A stretch of DNA of 64,000 nucleotides from Flavobacterium aquicola (GCF_003385115.1 NZ_QUNI01000006.1:252187-316186); one strand, 5' to 3'. Numbered from the stretch's first letter, positions 7,710 to 16,939 are shown. The notes: generated from the letters alone by a model not told the origin. Numbers and translations are program-made.

Positions 7710-8879
7710 TTATAACAAATACACCTCAACCTTATCCCCCTTTTTCAATTCATAATTCCCATCGGGAACATAAACCAATCCATTGGAAACAGAAAAAGAA
7801 TTGAGCATTGACGAAGCCTGATGTGATAAAATTTCTGCCTCTCCGTTAGCAATAGCTGCTTTCAAAAATTGGGAACGCGTGTTCCTTACTTCATAATCAT
7901 GACCAATTGGCAATAAAACCGCCTGCTGATAATTAGCTTCCGCACCAGATAATATAGCCAGTGTAGGCAAAACATATACATAAAAACAAGTCAGACAGGC
8001 TGCAGGATTTCCAGGTAGGGCAAAAACCATTTTATCCTTTAATTTACCCGAAAACAAAGGCTTTCCTGGCTTTTGATTTACTTTGTAAAACAAGGTCTCT
8101 ACTTCCAGCTCTTTCAAAGCTCTTGCCACAAAATCATAATCCCCAACCGATATTCCGCCAGAAACCAATACAACATCATTGGCCGTTAAGGCTTCCTGCA
8201 GTTTATTTTTAGTATTTACAAAATCATCATTAACTTCATATAAAGTCACCGAATCATAATGCGCATCAATCAATGCCGACTGCAGCATAAGACCGTTGCT
8301 TTCGTAGACTTTTCCGTATTCCAGCGGTGTTCCGGGTTTGGACAGCTCATTACCAGTAACTACAATTCCAACCTTCGGTTTTTGAAAAACACTCACTTTT
8401 GCAAAACCAAGTCCGGCCAAAAAACCAATCGCTGCAGCATTCAAAACTTTTCCTTTTTCAAGTGCTAAATCTCCTGTTGAAATTTGTTCGCCAATTGGTC
8501 TGACATTGGTTTCAGACTCAACAAGTTCATCCAGTAATAATTGTGTTCCGTCTACAGTTACCATTTCAATCTGGATAACCGCTTGCGCCGAATCAGGGAC
8601 TGCAGCACCCGTAAAAATCTTTACAGCCTGCCCCGGAAGCAATTCAACCTTATGCGAATCACCTGCTTTAACTTCTCCAATAATTTCATAAACCAAAGCA
8701 TCGTGCAGACACAAAGCGAATCCATCCATCGCCGATTGACGAAAAGGCGGCATATTGATTGGCGACAAAAGCGACTCAGCCAAAATATGTTTTCTGGCTT
8801 TTGAAAGCGGGTATTCTATTTTTGGCAAAACTGGTAAATTAGCTTGTAATATCGAAAAAGCTTCCTGTACAGAAATCAT
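7710..8879 (-). CDS. moeA: Molybdopterin molybdotransferase MoeA
   Basis: 389 residues from the ATG at 8879, giving MISVQEAFSIL; a longer frame reaches 8957 but adds residues outside the family consensus. MoeA inserts molybdate into adenylylated molybdopterin to complete the molybdenum cofactor. Visible features: PPFRQSAMDGFAL (about 47-59, the conserved MDG loop), FTGAAVPDSAQAVIQIE (about 88-104), the MoCF domain with VVTGNELSKPG and SNGLMLQ, VSGGISVGDYDF (about 243-254), and ALPGNPAAC (about 288-296). Domain IV closes the C-terminus. No other molybdopterin synthesis gene is nearby, so the pathway is dispersed or encoded outside the window. Confidence 0.93.
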   Translation of the reverse strand: MISVQEAFSILQANLPVLPKIEYPLSKARKHILAESLLSPINMPPFRQSAMDGFALCLHDALVYEIIGEVKAGDSHKVELLPGQAVKIFTGAAVPDSAQAVIQIEMVTVDGTQLLLDELVESETNVRPIGEQISTGDLALEKGKVLNAAAIGFLAGLGFAKVSVFQKPKVGIVVTGNELSKPGTPLEYGKVYESNGLMLQSALIDAHYDSVTLYEVNDDFVNTKNKLQEALTANDVVLVSGGISVGDYDFVARALKELEVETLFYKVNQKPGKPLFSGKLKDKMVFALPGNPAACLTCFYVYVLPTLAILSGAEANYQQAVLLPIGHDYEVRNTRSQFLKAAIANGEAEILSHQASSMLNSFSVSNGLVYVPDGNYELKKGDKVEVYLL

Positions 8880-9113
8880 ATGCAGTGAATTATATTGATT
8901 TTCAAAAATACGATTCGCAAATGATTTTATGATACTATTACGCATAAAAGTTAACAAACATCTGCTCTCCCTTTTGTTACAAAATTTCTAAAGCCAAAAA
9001 ATATTCTAACCAAAGACAATAATTACAAATTATTTTTCAAAAATAAAAGTTAAAACATTAAACCTTTGACTATTAAATCTGTCTTATCCCCATAACTTAA
9101 AAACAAATTGAAT

Positions 9114-9548
9114 ATGAAAACACTAATAATTGCCTTAGTATTTGGAATTGGAGTATCTGGATTTGCACAGGTAAGCACACCGCAGCCTGGTGACTCGTAC
9201 CGAGAAAAAACTACTCCAGAACAGCGTCAGCAAAAACATTTGGCTCATCTTACCAAAGAATTAAATCTTGACACCAAACAACAAGAAGCTGTTGGTAAAA
9301 TTTTAGCAGAAAAAAGTGCCAAAGCTCAGGATCTAAAAGCTCAAAGAGCCTCCAGAAAAGACAGCGGAGAAAAATTAACTGCAGAAGAAAAATCAGCTCT
9401 TAAAGATAAACTGCAGGCCGAAAAAGAAGACACCGAAGCAAAAATGAAAGCTGTTTTATCAGCCGAACAATATCAAAAATGGCTTACGATAAGAGATGAA
9501 AACAAAGAAAAAATGAAAGACAGAATGAGAGAAAGAAGAAAACTTTAA
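9114..9548 (+). CDS. Secreted Spy/CpxP-like helical protein
   Basis: 144 residues from the ATG at 9114; an in-frame TTG two codons earlier is less likely. A cleavable signal peptide (about 1-19, ending GFAQ) is followed by a Lys/Glu/Gln-rich helical protein with TPEQRQQKHLAHLTKEL (about 33-49) and NLDTKQQEAVGKIL. This pattern is shared with the protein at 51043-51543 and resembles LTXXQ-type periplasmic proteins (Spy/CpxP, DUF4890 in Bacteroidota). It presumably acts in the periplasm in envelope stress or as a chaperone, but this is family-level inference. The gene is alone with its own terminator. Confidence 0.7.
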   Translation: MKTLIIALVFGIGVSGFAQVSTPQPGDSYREKTTPEQRQQKHLAHLTKELNLDTKQQEAVGKILAEKSAKAQDLKAQRASRKDSGEKLTAEEKSALKDKLQAEKEDTEAKMKAVLSAEQYQKWLTIRDENKEKMKDRMRERRKL

Positions 9549-9574
9549 AAATCTAAGAGCTTTTTTCTAAAAAT

Positions 9575-9623
9575 AAATCCACTAATTAGCAATTCCCATT
9601 TAGCTAATTAGTGGATTTTTTTT
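9575..9623 (+). terminator. Strong Rho-independent terminator
   Basis: A perfect 16-bp stem (9575-9590 with 9603-9618) is followed by eight T. It terminates the Spy-like gene. Confidence 0.9.
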
Positions 9624-9662
9624 CAGTCGCTTTTATTTAGAAACCTAAGTTTTGTTTAATTA

Positions 9663-9770
9663 TTTGGAGCAGAAAGATCAGGTATTTTCAGGAAGTTCCC
9701 TCCCGCTCTACGTTGCAATCTTGAGGGCTGAAACCCAGCCCCCAAGGATTTTCACTACGATCGGGGCTAA
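9663..9770 (-). repeat. Family B structured repeat, copy 2 (reverse strand)
   Basis: Read on the minus strand: TTTAGCCCCGATCG, GAAAATC, a 10-bp stem with one G-U pair (9746-9737 with 9729-9720, 7-base loop GGGTTTC), AGATTGCAACG, GAGCGGGAGGG, CTTCCTGAAAATACCT, CTGCTCCAAA. The last two blocks are shared with copy 3 at 22040-22150. Confidence 0.75.
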
Positions 9771-9850
9771 AAATCAACAGTATTGCTTTTTTGTAGTTAT
9801 CAAAAAAAGAAAAGCTAAATAATTGAATTCAGATTTGACAAGTTTACTTT

Positions 9851-9879
9851 CCTGCAAGGTTTTTTTCAAACCTTGTAGG
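9851..9879. repeat. Short intergenic hairpin
   Basis: CCTGCAAGGTTT (9851-9862) pairs with AAACCTTGTAGG (9868-9879) with one G-U pair. It is not followed by a clean T run on either strand, so it looks like a dispersed palindrome rather than a terminator. Confidence 0.5.
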
Positions 9880-9930
9880 TATCATTTTTCAAAACACTTA
9901 GCTATTCCAATAATATATTATTCACAAAGT

Positions 9931-10034
9931 TTGTCAATTCCGACATAGGAGGAATCTCCGCAAGTAATTCCGTAATCAAAATCCCAATCTTTGTCGAGCT
10001 TCTAACGGAGATTCCTCCTCCGTCGGAATGACAA
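9931..10034. repeat. Family A palindromic repeat, copy 5
   Basis: TTGTCAATTCCGACATAGG, GGAATCTCCGCAAG on the left and ACGGAGATTCCTCC, CGTCGGAATGACAA on the right form long inverted arms. It ends 45 bases before the hemL stop codon and may fold as one large hairpin in the hemL 3' region. Confidence 0.75.
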
Positions 10035-10078
10035 TATTCTGTAAAAATTCGTTGAATATTGATTAAGGTTGGACTATT

Positions 10079-11365
10079 TTAAAACGTTTTAGAAACCTTA
10101 TCAATCGCATTAATAGTAAAATCTAAATCTTCATACGTCAAAGCATCAGTAATAAACCAAGTTTCGTAAGCAGATGGTGCAATATAAACTCCTTCGGCTA
10201 CCAATCCGTGGAAGAATTTCTTGAAAGTTTCATTATCTCCAGCACCAGCCGATTTAAAATCATTTACCGGATTCGCATCAAAATGTACCGAAATCATTGA
10301 ACCCACACTGTTGATCGTAAAAACAACATTATTAGCTTTCAGAACTCTCTCGATTCCTGCACCCAAATAAGCGGTTTTTTCTTCCAGTCTCTTGAAAATT
10401 TCGCGGTCATTGTCCAAAGCCTGAAGCATTGCCAATCCCGCAGCCATTGCTAATGGATTCCCTGACAAAGTTCCCGCTTGGTAAACAGGACCTAATGGCG
10501 CAAGGAAATTCATAATTTCCTCACGAGCAGCAAAAGCGCCCACAGGCAACCCGCCACCGATTACTTTTCCGAAACAAACGATATCAGCATTGATGTTGAA
10601 CAATTCCTGCACACCGCCTCTGGCTAATCTAAAACCGGTCATTACCTCATCAAAAATCAGCAGGATTCCGTTGGCCGTACACAGTTCGCGCAGACCTTCC
10701 AAAAATCCTTTCGCTGGCGGAATACAGCCCATATTTCCTGCAACCGGCTCAACGATTATAGCTGCAATTTCATTTTTATTGGCTTTGATTAATGTATTCA
10801 CATTTTCCAAATCATTGTAGCTGGCAAGCAAAGTATCTTTGGCTGTTCCCGAAGTTACACCCGGACTGTTTGGAGTTCCAAAAGTAACAGCTCCGCTTCC
10901 TGCTTGTATCAAAAATGAGTCGGAATGACCGTGATAACAGCCTGCAAATTTTATGATTTTGTCTCTTTTTGTAAATCCGCGTGCCAAACGTACTGCGCTC
11001 ATACAAGCCTCAGTCCCCGAATTCACAAAACGGATTTTATCAATATTCGGAACCATCGAAACTGCAAGTGATGCAATTTGGGTTTCCAGTTCGGTCGGCA
11101 TCCCAAAAGATGTTCCTAGTTTTGCTTTTTCAATTACGGCTTCAACAACTGGTTCGTAAGCGTGACCCAAAACCATCGGTCCCCACGAATTAATATAGTC
11201 GATCAAACGGTTTCCGTCTTCGTCATATAAATAAGCTCCTTTGGCACTTTTTACAAATATTGGCGTTCCTCCCACGGCTCTAAAAGCTCTTACTGGTGAA
11301 TTTACTCCTCCTGGGATTACTTTTTCTGCTTCAGCAAAAAGCTGACTGCTTCTTTGATAGATCAT
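10079..11365 (-). CDS. hemL: Glutamate-1-semialdehyde 2,1-aminomutase
   Basis: 428 residues, normal for HemL. The enzyme converts glutamate-1-semialdehyde to 5-aminolevulinate in the C5 route to heme, in the cytosol, using PLP. Visible motifs: [12 protein letters not shown] (about 18-29), [17 protein letters not shown] (about 120-136), [21 protein letters not shown] (about 207-218), [11 protein letters not shown] (about 240-250), and the PLP lysine in [15 protein letters not shown] (about 268-282). [13 protein letters not shown] follows. It is the distal gene of a minus-strand run with the glucosaminidase lipoprotein and ACC deaminase-like genes, though there is no metabolic link to them. Confidence 0.95.
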   Translation of the reverse strand: MIYQRSSQLFAEAEKVIPGGVNSPVRAFRAVGGTPIFVKSAKGAYLYDEDGNRLIDYINSWGPMVLGHAYEPVVEAVIEKAKLGTSFGMPTELETQIASLAVSMVPNIDKIRFVNSGTEACMSAVRLARGFTKRDKIIKFAGCYHGHSDSFLIQAGSGAVTFGTPNSPGVTSGTAKDTLLASYNDLENVNTLIKANKNEIAAIIVEPVAGNMGCIPPAKGFLEGLRELCTANGILLIFDEVMTGFRLARGGVQELFNINADIVCFGKVIGGGLPVGAFAAREEIMNFLAPLGPVYQAGTLSGNPLAMAAGLAMLQALDNDREIFKRLEEKTAYLGAGIERVLKANNVVFTINSVGSMISVHFDANPVNDFKSAGAGDNETFKKFFHGLVAEGVYIAPSAYETWFITDALTYEDLDFTINAIDKVSKTF

Positions 11366-11412
11366 TATGATTTATGATTTTAGATTTTTGACTTTAGATT
11401 TTAGATTGAACT
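11366..11412. repeat. Low-complexity intergenic spacer
   Basis: The gap between the glucosaminidase gene and hemL consists of imperfect repeats of a TTTAGATT/TTTGACTT-like unit (GATTTTAGATTTTTGACTTT). Similar degenerate spacers occur at 12229-12290, 35187-35320 and 36390-36541. Confidence 0.5.
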
Positions 11413-11418
11413 GATAAC

Positions 11419-12228
11419 TTACTTAACAATCAGCTTCTGTCCTATCGAAAGTGTATTATCCGTTAAATTATTTTTTTGTTTTAATTCTTCTACGGTTAAA
11501 TTAAATTTTTTGGAAACCGAATAAAATGTATCTCCTTTTTGAATCTCGTAAAGATTAGCTTGGTCACTGCCAAAATCATCCTGAACCAGCACTTTAGTTT
11601 CTTCTTTTTTTCCTGCTTTCCCTAAAACCTTATTATCATATTCATGCAGATTATAGGTTTCGATATAATTAATTAGTTTTTCAGGATATTTTGGATCCGT
11701 GGCGTAACCTGCTTCACGCAAGCCTTTTGCCCAGGCTTTATAATCTCCTTTTGGCAAAGTAAACAATTTAGCATATCTATTTTTGCCTGTTAAAACCATC
11801 GCGTGGTCTTTGTACGATTCGGAAGCCTGCTTGTATTTTCTGAAACATTCATTTGCAGTATCATCATCTTTATATATTTTGTCACCCGTCCAATCATGAC
11901 ATTTAATTCCGAAATGGTTATTAGCATTTACCGCCAAATCACTTTGACCTGCCCCAGATTCCAAAATTCCCTGCGCCAAAATAATACTGGCCGGAATTCC
12001 GTAGGTTTTCATATTGCCCATTGCAACGCTATTGTATTGAGCAACATAACCATTGACTATTTCACTGGTTGATAATTTTTTGGATGCAGCACCGCCACCG
12101 CTGCCGTTTTGAATAGGTTTAGAATATTTCCAGCCCACCGGTTTTTTGGTAGTCTGAATTTTTGATTTTGAAGAACCACAACTGATGAGAGTTGCAATTA
12201 AGAGAAATAAAAATATTTTCTTGACCAT
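11419..12228 (-). CDS. Glucosaminidase (FlgJ-like) lipoprotein with C-terminal LysM
   Basis: 269 residues. The lipoprotein signal has its lipobox cysteine at about 17 (TLISCGSS). A mannosyl-glycoprotein endo-beta-N-acetylglucosaminidase domain (about 57-195) contains ASIILAQGILESGAGQSDLA, where Glu of ILESG is the expected catalytic acid, plus NNHFGIKC. A LysM peptidoglycan-binding domain ends the protein (about 225-269: YEIQKGDTFYSVSKKF to LSIGQKLIVK). It should cleave glycan strands of peptidoglycan while anchored to a membrane. It is upstream of hemL on the same strand, separated by a repeat-like spacer. Confidence 0.88.
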   Translation of the reverse strand: MVKKIFLFLLIATLISCGSSKSKIQTTKKPVGWKYSKPIQNGSGGGAASKKLSTSEIVNGYVAQYNSVAMGNMKTYGIPASIILAQGILESGAGQSDLAVNANNHFGIKCHDWTGDKIYKDDDTANECFRKYKQASESYKDHAMVLTGKNRYAKLFTLPKGDYKAWAKGLREAGYATDPKYPEKLINYIETYNLHEYDNKVLGKAGKKEETKVLVQDDFGSDQANLYEIQKGDTFYSVSKKFNLTVEELKQKNNLTDNTLSIGQKLIVK

Positions 12229-12290
12229 ATTTTGATATTGTTATTGCAATTGTTTTTTGATATTGCAATTGTTATTGATTTTTGCCATTG

Positions 12291-13184
12291 TCATTGAAAT
12301 TGAATCAATGTGCTGTTTTTCTTTTTCAAAAGCGTATTCATTCCCGAAATTCCCTGCAATCCTCCTGTATGAATCAGCAGAATTTTGGCATTAGCCGGAA
12401 AAAAGTTTTTCTGAATTAAATCAATAACGCCAAAAACCATCTTTCCAGTATAAACAGGATCCAATGGAACTTCGGTTTGTTTGTAAAACTGATTAATAAA
12501 CTGAATCAATTCTTCATTCACCTTTCCGTAACCGCCAAAATGATAATCGGTTATTAAATCCCAATTTTCGCTGCGGGCAAATTTACGAATTTCATCTTTT
12601 AAAAAGTCGCCTTTTAACGCTGGAAATCCCAAAACTTTTTGGTGTGGCAATGCACTATTGATAATCCCCGAAATGGTTCCGCCCGTTCCCACCGCCAAAC
12701 AAACGTAATCAAATTGGGCATCTTCATCTGTTAGAATTTCTTCACAGCCTTTTATGGCGTATTCGTTGGTTCCGCCTTCGGGAACTAAGTAAAACGAGCC
12801 GAATTTTTCTTCTAGTTTGGTTATAAAATCAGGTTCCGTTTTAAATCGATACGCTTCTCTGGTTACAAATTCAAATTCCATTCCGCATTCTTGAGCGAAC
12901 TTTAGAGTTGGGTTTTCGGCAATTTTATCTCTCAATTCATCACCTCGGATTATACCAATTGTTTTAAAACCTTGCTCTTTTCCCGCATAGGCGACCGCTG
13001 CAATATGATTGGAATAGGCTCCGCCAAAAGTGAGAAGTACTCCCTGATTTTCGGTTTTCGCCTGAAGCAGATTGTACTTCATTTTGCGAAATTTATTTCC
13101 CGAAATAAAAGGATGAAGCAAATCTTCCCGTTTGATTTCGAGGGTGATTCCATTTGGGAAATTGTATGTTATTTTTTGATTCAA
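12291..13184 (-). CDS. 1-aminocyclopropane-1-carboxylate deaminase/D-cysteine desulfhydrase family protein
   Basis: A PLP-dependent fold-type II enzyme. Motifs: IKREDLLHPFISGNKFRKMK, where Lys of NKFRK is the PLP lysine; FGGAYSNHIAAVAY; VPEGGTNEYA; and the phosphate-binding loop AVGTGGTISG. Members deaminate ACC or desulfhydrate D-cysteine; the reaction here cannot be decided. No ATG precedes the conserved region. I chose TTG at 13182-13184, giving MNQKITYNFPNG (297 residues), because it starts just before the family-conserved segment. A GTG at 13217 is the alternative (308 residues), but it lies inside an intergenic palindromic repeat. The gene is in a minus-strand run with the glucosaminidase and hemL. 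Confidence 0.8.
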   Translation of the reverse strand: MNQKITYNFPNGITLEIKREDLLHPFISGNKFRKMKYNLLQAKTENQGVLLTFGGAYSNHIAAVAYAGKEQGFKTIGIIRGDELRDKIAENPTLKFAQECGMEFEFVTREAYRFKTEPDFITKLEEKFGSFYLVPEGGTNEYAIKGCEEILTDEDAQFDYVCLAVGTGGTISGIINSALPHQKVLGFPALKGDFLKDEIRKFARSENWDLITDYHFGGYGKVNEELIQFINQFYKQTEVPLDPVYTGKMVFGVIDLIQKNFFPANAKILLIHTGGLQGISGMNTLLKKKNSTLIQFQ

Positions 13185-13202
13185 AGTTTTTGTTTTAAAA
13201 TT

Positions 13203-13283
13203 AACCGCAAAGAGCACTAAGAATTACGCTAAGTTCGCAAAGCTTTGCGTTCTTTGCGCTTACTTTGCGAACCTTGCGGTTAA
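13203..13283. repeat. Family C palindromic repeat, copy 1
   Basis: AACCGCAAAG at the left, CGCAAAGCTTTGCG at the centre (13236-13249), and CTTTGCGAACC, TTGCGGTT at the right. The same centre occurs at 21268-21281 and 56590-56603. It overlaps the possible GTG start of the ACC deaminase-like gene and the 3' end of the next gene. Confidence 0.75.
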
Positions 13284-13615
13284 ATATTTTTCAGGTACTT
13301 CAAAAAACTAAAAATTCTTCTTGTTTTAAGATAATCCAAATTGAGTTCATTGCTGTAAGCTTCCCTTTCAAAACTGATGTTTCTATAAGCCAAATTGGCG
13401 TTTCTGTACTGCAACAAACGTACCGCATATTCGACAAAATACCAAAGAAAAAAAGGCAGAACAAGCAGTTCAAGCTGTTGACTAATGTGTATTTTTTCAT
13501 GGTTTACCAATACTTTATTTTCAGAATCGAAGCGGTATTTTATAATCACAAACGGGAAGACCGTGAGACCGCGATATCCTTTTGGAATTAAATATTTGGC
13601 AACGATAACATACAT
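13280..13615 (-). CDS. Small membrane protein with HEXXH motif
   Basis: 111 residues. The protein has FPFVIIKYR near the N-terminus, then HEKIHISQQLE (about 39-49), a zinc-peptidase-like HEXXH, then a hydrophobic segment LLVLPFFLWYFVEYAVRLL (about 50-68). FEREAYSNE (about 84-92) supplies a possible third ligand Glu. This arrangement recurs in short Bacteroidota proteins of unknown function, and peptidase activity is not demonstrated. It is the first gene of the minus-strand run ending in hemL. Its 3' end touches a family C repeat. Confidence 0.65.
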   Translation of the reverse strand: MYVIVAKYLIPKGYRGLTVFPFVIIKYRFDSENKVLVNHEKIHISQQLELLVLPFFLWYFVEYAVRLLQYRNANLAYRNISFEREAYSNELNLDYLKTRRIFSFLKYLKNI

Positions 13616-13707
13616 TGATTATAAAATTTATAGATTTGTAGAGGCAATTTAGCCAAATTCAAAGAAAAACACAATCGCCTTTCGGCAGATTTTAGCATAA
13701 AAACAGA

Positions 13708-13884
13708 ATGGCAGAACAAAGTAATGAAAATAAATTAACTGAGGGCGAAGATTTTTATTATACGCCCGAAGGTTACAAATGCTTTACCGAAAAATACCAT
13801 CTCAAAAGAGGCTATTGCTGTAAAAGCGGCTGTCGTCATTGTCCGTATGGGTTTGATAAGAAAACGGGGCTTTTGAAGAAGTAA
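13708..13884 (+). CDS. DUF5522 small cysteine-rich protein
   Basis: This 58-residue ORF runs from ATG 13708 to TAA 13884. The C-terminal half contains the conserved block GYCCKSGCRHCPYGF (about residues 35-49), with four cysteines and one histidine in a CC-x3-C-x2-HC pattern, diagnostic of DUF5522. The preceding FYYTPEGYKCFTEKYHLKR is also typical (about 16-34). The motif suggests metal binding, but the function is unknown. It is divergent from the HEXXH membrane protein gene and stands alone. Confidence 0.85.
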   Translation: MAEQSNENKLTEGEDFYYTPEGYKCFTEKYHLKRGYCCKSGCRHCPYGFDKKTGLLKK

Positions 13885-14087
13885 TCAGTTAGCAGTTTTC
13901 AGAAAGCAGAATTTTAGATTACAGAAAACAGTTTTTAAAATAGTCAACAGTAACAATGGACATTCTTTCTTTAAAATATAGAATTAAAATTTATAAGTCC
14001 TACCACAGGTCGGATATACGGTATCCTTAGTTTTTTTTATTAAAAAATACACCTATTTAAATTTTTAAATCTTTAAATAAAAAACTA

Positions 14088-16067
14088 ATGACTTTTCAAG
14101 AACAGATACAACAAGGGATTCCATCCATATTGCCACAGCCAAAACCGTATGAAGCCAACATTAACCATGCGCCGAAACGGAAAGAGATTTTAACGGACAA
14201 CGAGAAAAAACTAGCACTACGTAATGCATTGCGCTATTTCGAGCCAAAACATCACGCGGAATTAATTCCTGAATTCAAGAACGAACTAGAAACCTACGGA
14301 CGTATTTACATGTACCGTATGCGTCCCGATTATAGAATGTATGCACGGCCAATTTCCGAATATCCTGGGAAAAGTGAGCAGGCAAAGGCGATTATGCTGA
14401 TGATTCAGAATAATCTGGATTATGCGGTGGCACAGCATCCGCACGAATTGATTACGTATGGCGGAAATGGTGCGGTTTTTTCGAACTGGGCACAATATTT
14501 ATTGACAATGAAATACTTGTCGGAGATGACCGAAGAGCAAACACTGACGATGTATTCAGGGCATCCGATGGGATTATTTCCTTCGCATAAAGATGCTCCA
14601 AGAGTTGTAGTGACTAACGGAATGGTGATTCCGAATTATTCTCAACCCGATGATTGGGAAAGAATGAACGCTTTGGGCGTTTCGCAATACGGGCAAATGA
14701 CTGCGGGAAGTTATATGTACATAGGTCCGCAGGGAATTGTGCACGGAACAACAATCACGGTTTTGAACGGTTTCAGAAAAATAAAACGTTCTCCAAAAGG
14801 CGGATTATTCGTGACTTCAGGTCTTGGAGGAATGAGCGGTGCTCAGCCAAAAGCGGGAAATATTGCGGGCTGTATTACGGTCTGCGCCGAAGTAAATCCG
14901 AAAATCACGCATATTCGACACAGTCAAGGCTGGATTAATGAAGTGGTTGAAAATATTGATGAATTAGTCAAAAGAGTGGCTTTAGCGAAAGCCAATAATG
15001 AAACGGTTTCTATCGCCTACCTCGGAAACGTGGTAGATGTTTGGGAACGATTTGACGAAGAAAATATAGTAATTGATTTGGGTTCTGACCAGACATCGCT
15101 TCACAATCCGTGGGCGGGGGGGTATTATCCGGTTGGAATCTCATTTGAAGAAGCCAATAATTTGATGGCTAATAATCCTGTTTTATTTAAGGAAAAAGTG
15201 CAGGAAACATTGCGTCGCCACACAAATGCTATCAACAAACATACCGCTAAAGGAACGTACTTCTTTGATTACGGAAATGCCTTTTTACTTGAAGCTTCCC
15301 GCGCAGGAGCTGCTATTATGGCCGAAAACAATATTGATTTTAAATATCCAAGTTATGTTCAGGATATTATGGGACCAATGTGTTTTGACTATGGTTTTGG
15401 TCCTTTCCGCTGGGTTTGTACTTCTGGAAATCCTGAAGATTTGGCAAAAACAGATGCTATTGCCTGTCAAGTTTTAGAAGATATGGCGAAAACAGCTCCT
15501 GTAGAGATTCAGCAGCAAATGCAGGATAATATTCAGTGGATAAAGGGCGCGCAGGAAAATAAACTCGTTGTGGGTTCACAAGCCCGAATCCTTTATGCCG
15601 ATGCCGAAGGTCGTGTAAAAATTGCCGAAGCTTTCAATCAGGCGATTGCCAAAGGAGAAATCGGACCAGTTGTTTTGGGCCGAGATCATCATGATGTTTC
15701 CGGAACGGATTCACCTTACCGAGAGACTTCCAATATTTATGACGGTTCCCGCTTCACGGCTGATATGGCAATCCAGAATGTAATTGGAGACAGTTTCCGC
15801 GGTGCTACTTGGGTTTCCATACACAACGGAGGCGGCGTGGGCTGGGGCGAAGTAATCAACGGTGGTTTTGGAATGGTGCTCGACGGTAGTCCCGAAGCTT
15901 CACGCCGTTTGGCTTCGATGCTTTTCTGGGATGTAAATAACGGAATCTCAAGACGAAGCTGGGCAAGAAACGAAGGTGCAGTTTTTGCTATAAAACGTGC
16001 TATGGAAGTGGAGCCACTGTTAAAAGTTACATTACCAAATTTGGTAGATGACGAGTTGCTAAACTAG
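14088..16067 (+). CDS. hutU: Urocanate hydratase (urocanase)
   Basis: 659 residues. The enzyme hydrates urocanate to imidazolonepropionate in histidine breakdown, using tightly bound NAD+. Family motifs: ITYGGNGAVFSNWAQY (about 124-139), TMYSGHPMGLFPSH, TSGLGGMSGAQPKAGN (about 244-259), SDQTSLHNPWAGGYYP, and MGPMCFDYGFGPFRWVCTSG (about 430-449), containing the active-site cysteine region. Near the end is SIHNGGGVGWGEVINGGFG. It is about 100 residues longer than the 555-residue proteobacterial enzyme, as in other Bacteroidota urocanases. No hutH, hutI or hutG is adjacent; the rest of the pathway must lie elsewhere. Confidence 0.93.
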   Translation: MTFQEQIQQGIPSILPQPKPYEANINHAPKRKEILTDNEKKLALRNALRYFEPKHHAELIPEFKNELETYGRIYMYRMRPDYRMYARPISEYPGKSEQAKAIMLMIQNNLDYAVAQHPHELITYGGNGAVFSNWAQYLLTMKYLSEMTEEQTLTMYSGHPMGLFPSHKDAPRVVVTNGMVIPNYSQPDDWERMNALGVSQYGQMTAGSYMYIGPQGIVHGTTITVLNGFRKIKRSPKGGLFVTSGLGGMSGAQPKAGNIAGCITVCAEVNPKITHIRHSQGWINEVVENIDELVKRVALAKANNETVSIAYLGNVVDVWERFDEENIVIDLGSDQTSLHNPWAGGYYPVGISFEEANNLMANNPVLFKEKVQETLRRHTNAINKHTAKGTYFFDYGNAFLLEASRAGAAIMAENNIDFKYPSYVQDIMGPMCFDYGFGPFRWVCTSGNPEDLAKTDAIACQVLEDMAKTAPVEIQQQMQDNIQWIKGAQENKLVVGSQARILYADAEGRVKIAEAFNQAIAKGEIGPVVLGRDHHDVSGTDSPYRETSNIYDGSRFTADMAIQNVIGDSFRGATWVSIHNGGGVGWGEVINGGFGMVLDGSPEASRRLASMLFWDVNNGISRRSWARNEGAVFAIKRAMEVEPLLKVTLPNLVDDELLN

Positions 16068-16192
16068 CCAATTCTGAAAATAATACAATTTGTTAAAAGC
16101 TTTGTACAGTAAAAATAAATCGTCTAACTTTAAGACAGTAAACTTGGTACGATTTTTGAGCTAGTTTATTCGAACATAAATCACATTAAATC

Positions 16193-16741
16193 ATGAAAAC
16201 ATTTAGATTCCTGCCTCTGTTATTACTTTTCATAGCTGCCTCTTGTGACTCAGTACAAGTATATTCTGATTATGATAAATCAGCCGATTTTAAACAATAC
16301 AAAACTTTTGCATTTTTGAAATCCGGAATTGATAAAGTCGAAATCTCTGATTTGGACAAAAAAAGAATTCTGAACGCTATTGATCAGCAATTGCAAGCGA
16401 AAGGATTTACCAAAAGTGACAATCCTGATTTATTAGTTAATATTTTCACTAAATCCCGCGAAGAAGTCAGTGTAAACCAATTCAATGCTGGCTGGGGTTA
16501 TGGCTGGGGTTATGGCTGGAATCCGTATATGATGTATGGAGGCCACACTACTGTTAGCTCATCTACCGAAGGAACATTGTATATTGACCTTATCGATGCC
16601 AAAAAGAAAGAACTGATCTGGCAGGGCGAAGGAACAGGAACTCTTTCTAAAAATATGGATCGCAAGGACGAGATCGTAAATAATATAGTGACTCAAATTT
16701 TAGCACAATATCCGCCAGCTCCTCCAAAAGCTAAAAAATAA
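16193..16741 (+). CDS. DUF4136 domain lipoprotein
   Basis: 182 residues. The lipoprotein signal has its cysteine at about 18 (FIAASCDSV). The DUF4136 domain follows: YDKSADFKQYKTFAFL (about 27-42), then DLLVNIFTKSREEVSV. A short Gly/Trp/Tyr repeat (GWGYGWGYGWNPY, about 100-112) precedes GTLYIDLIDAKKKELIWQGEGTG. Family members are periplasm-facing lipoproteins of unknown function. The gene is transcribed alone; a promoter for the following leader-peptide region starts about 30 bases after its stop. Confidence 0.85.
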   Translation: MKTFRFLPLLLLFIAASCDSVQVYSDYDKSADFKQYKTFAFLKSGIDKVEISDLDKKRILNAIDQQLQAKGFTKSDNPDLLVNIFTKSREEVSVNQFNAGWGYGWGYGWNPYMMYGGHTTVSSSTEGTLYIDLIDAKKKELIWQGEGTGTLSKNMDRKDEIVNNIVTQILAQYPPAPPKAKK

Positions 16742-16774
16742 TGGTTTATTTTCTTAGTCAAGTCAAAAAATGAA

Positions 16775-16783
16775 TACATTTGC
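16775..16783 (+). promoter_or_regulatory. -7 promoter box (TACATTTGC) for the Ile leader region
   Basis: TACATTTGC fits TAnnTTTG. It lies 16 bases before the ATG of the first leader peptide, so transcription would begin immediately upstream of that ORF. A good -33 TTG is not visible. Confidence 0.55.
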
Positions 16784-16799
16784 AGTCTAAGCACAAAAA

Positions 16800-16853
16800 A
16801 TGAAGAACTTAATTAACATCATCATTGTCATTATTATAATTATCATTCGATAA
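16800..16853 (+). CDS. Isoleucine-rich leader peptide 1
   Basis: This 17-residue ORF encodes MKNLINIIIVIIIIIIR: ten isoleucine codons and one valine codon. It is followed by a Rho-independent terminator 47 bases after its stop, ahead of ilvN-like and ilvA genes. This is the classic arrangement of a ribosome-mediated attenuator that senses charged tRNA-Ile. Peptide function is inferred from codon content and position, and the peptide itself probably has no role. Confidence 0.8.
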   Translation: MKNLINIIIVIIIIIIR

Positions 16854-16928
16854 TTATGGCGAGGTGTTATATAAAAAAGTAATCAATATACAATTTATGA
16901 AACCTCCCACGTCGGGAGGTTTTTTTAT
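16836..16928 (+). promoter_or_regulatory. Transcription attenuator 1 (Ile-responsive)
   Basis: Three structures can be seen. The self-complementary ATAATTAT at 16836-16843, inside the leader's Ile codons, can pair with ATAATTAT at 16850-16857. GAGGT at 16861-16865 can pair with ACCTC at 16902-16906 as an antiterminator. The terminator stem AACCTCCC (16901-16908) pairs with GGGAGGT(T) (16914-16921) before a T run. A ribosome stalled at Ile codons would cover the first segment and free the region needed for the antiterminator. The terminator is clear; the alternative pairing is my inference. Confidence 0.7.
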
Positions 16929-16939
16929 TTTAAACAAAC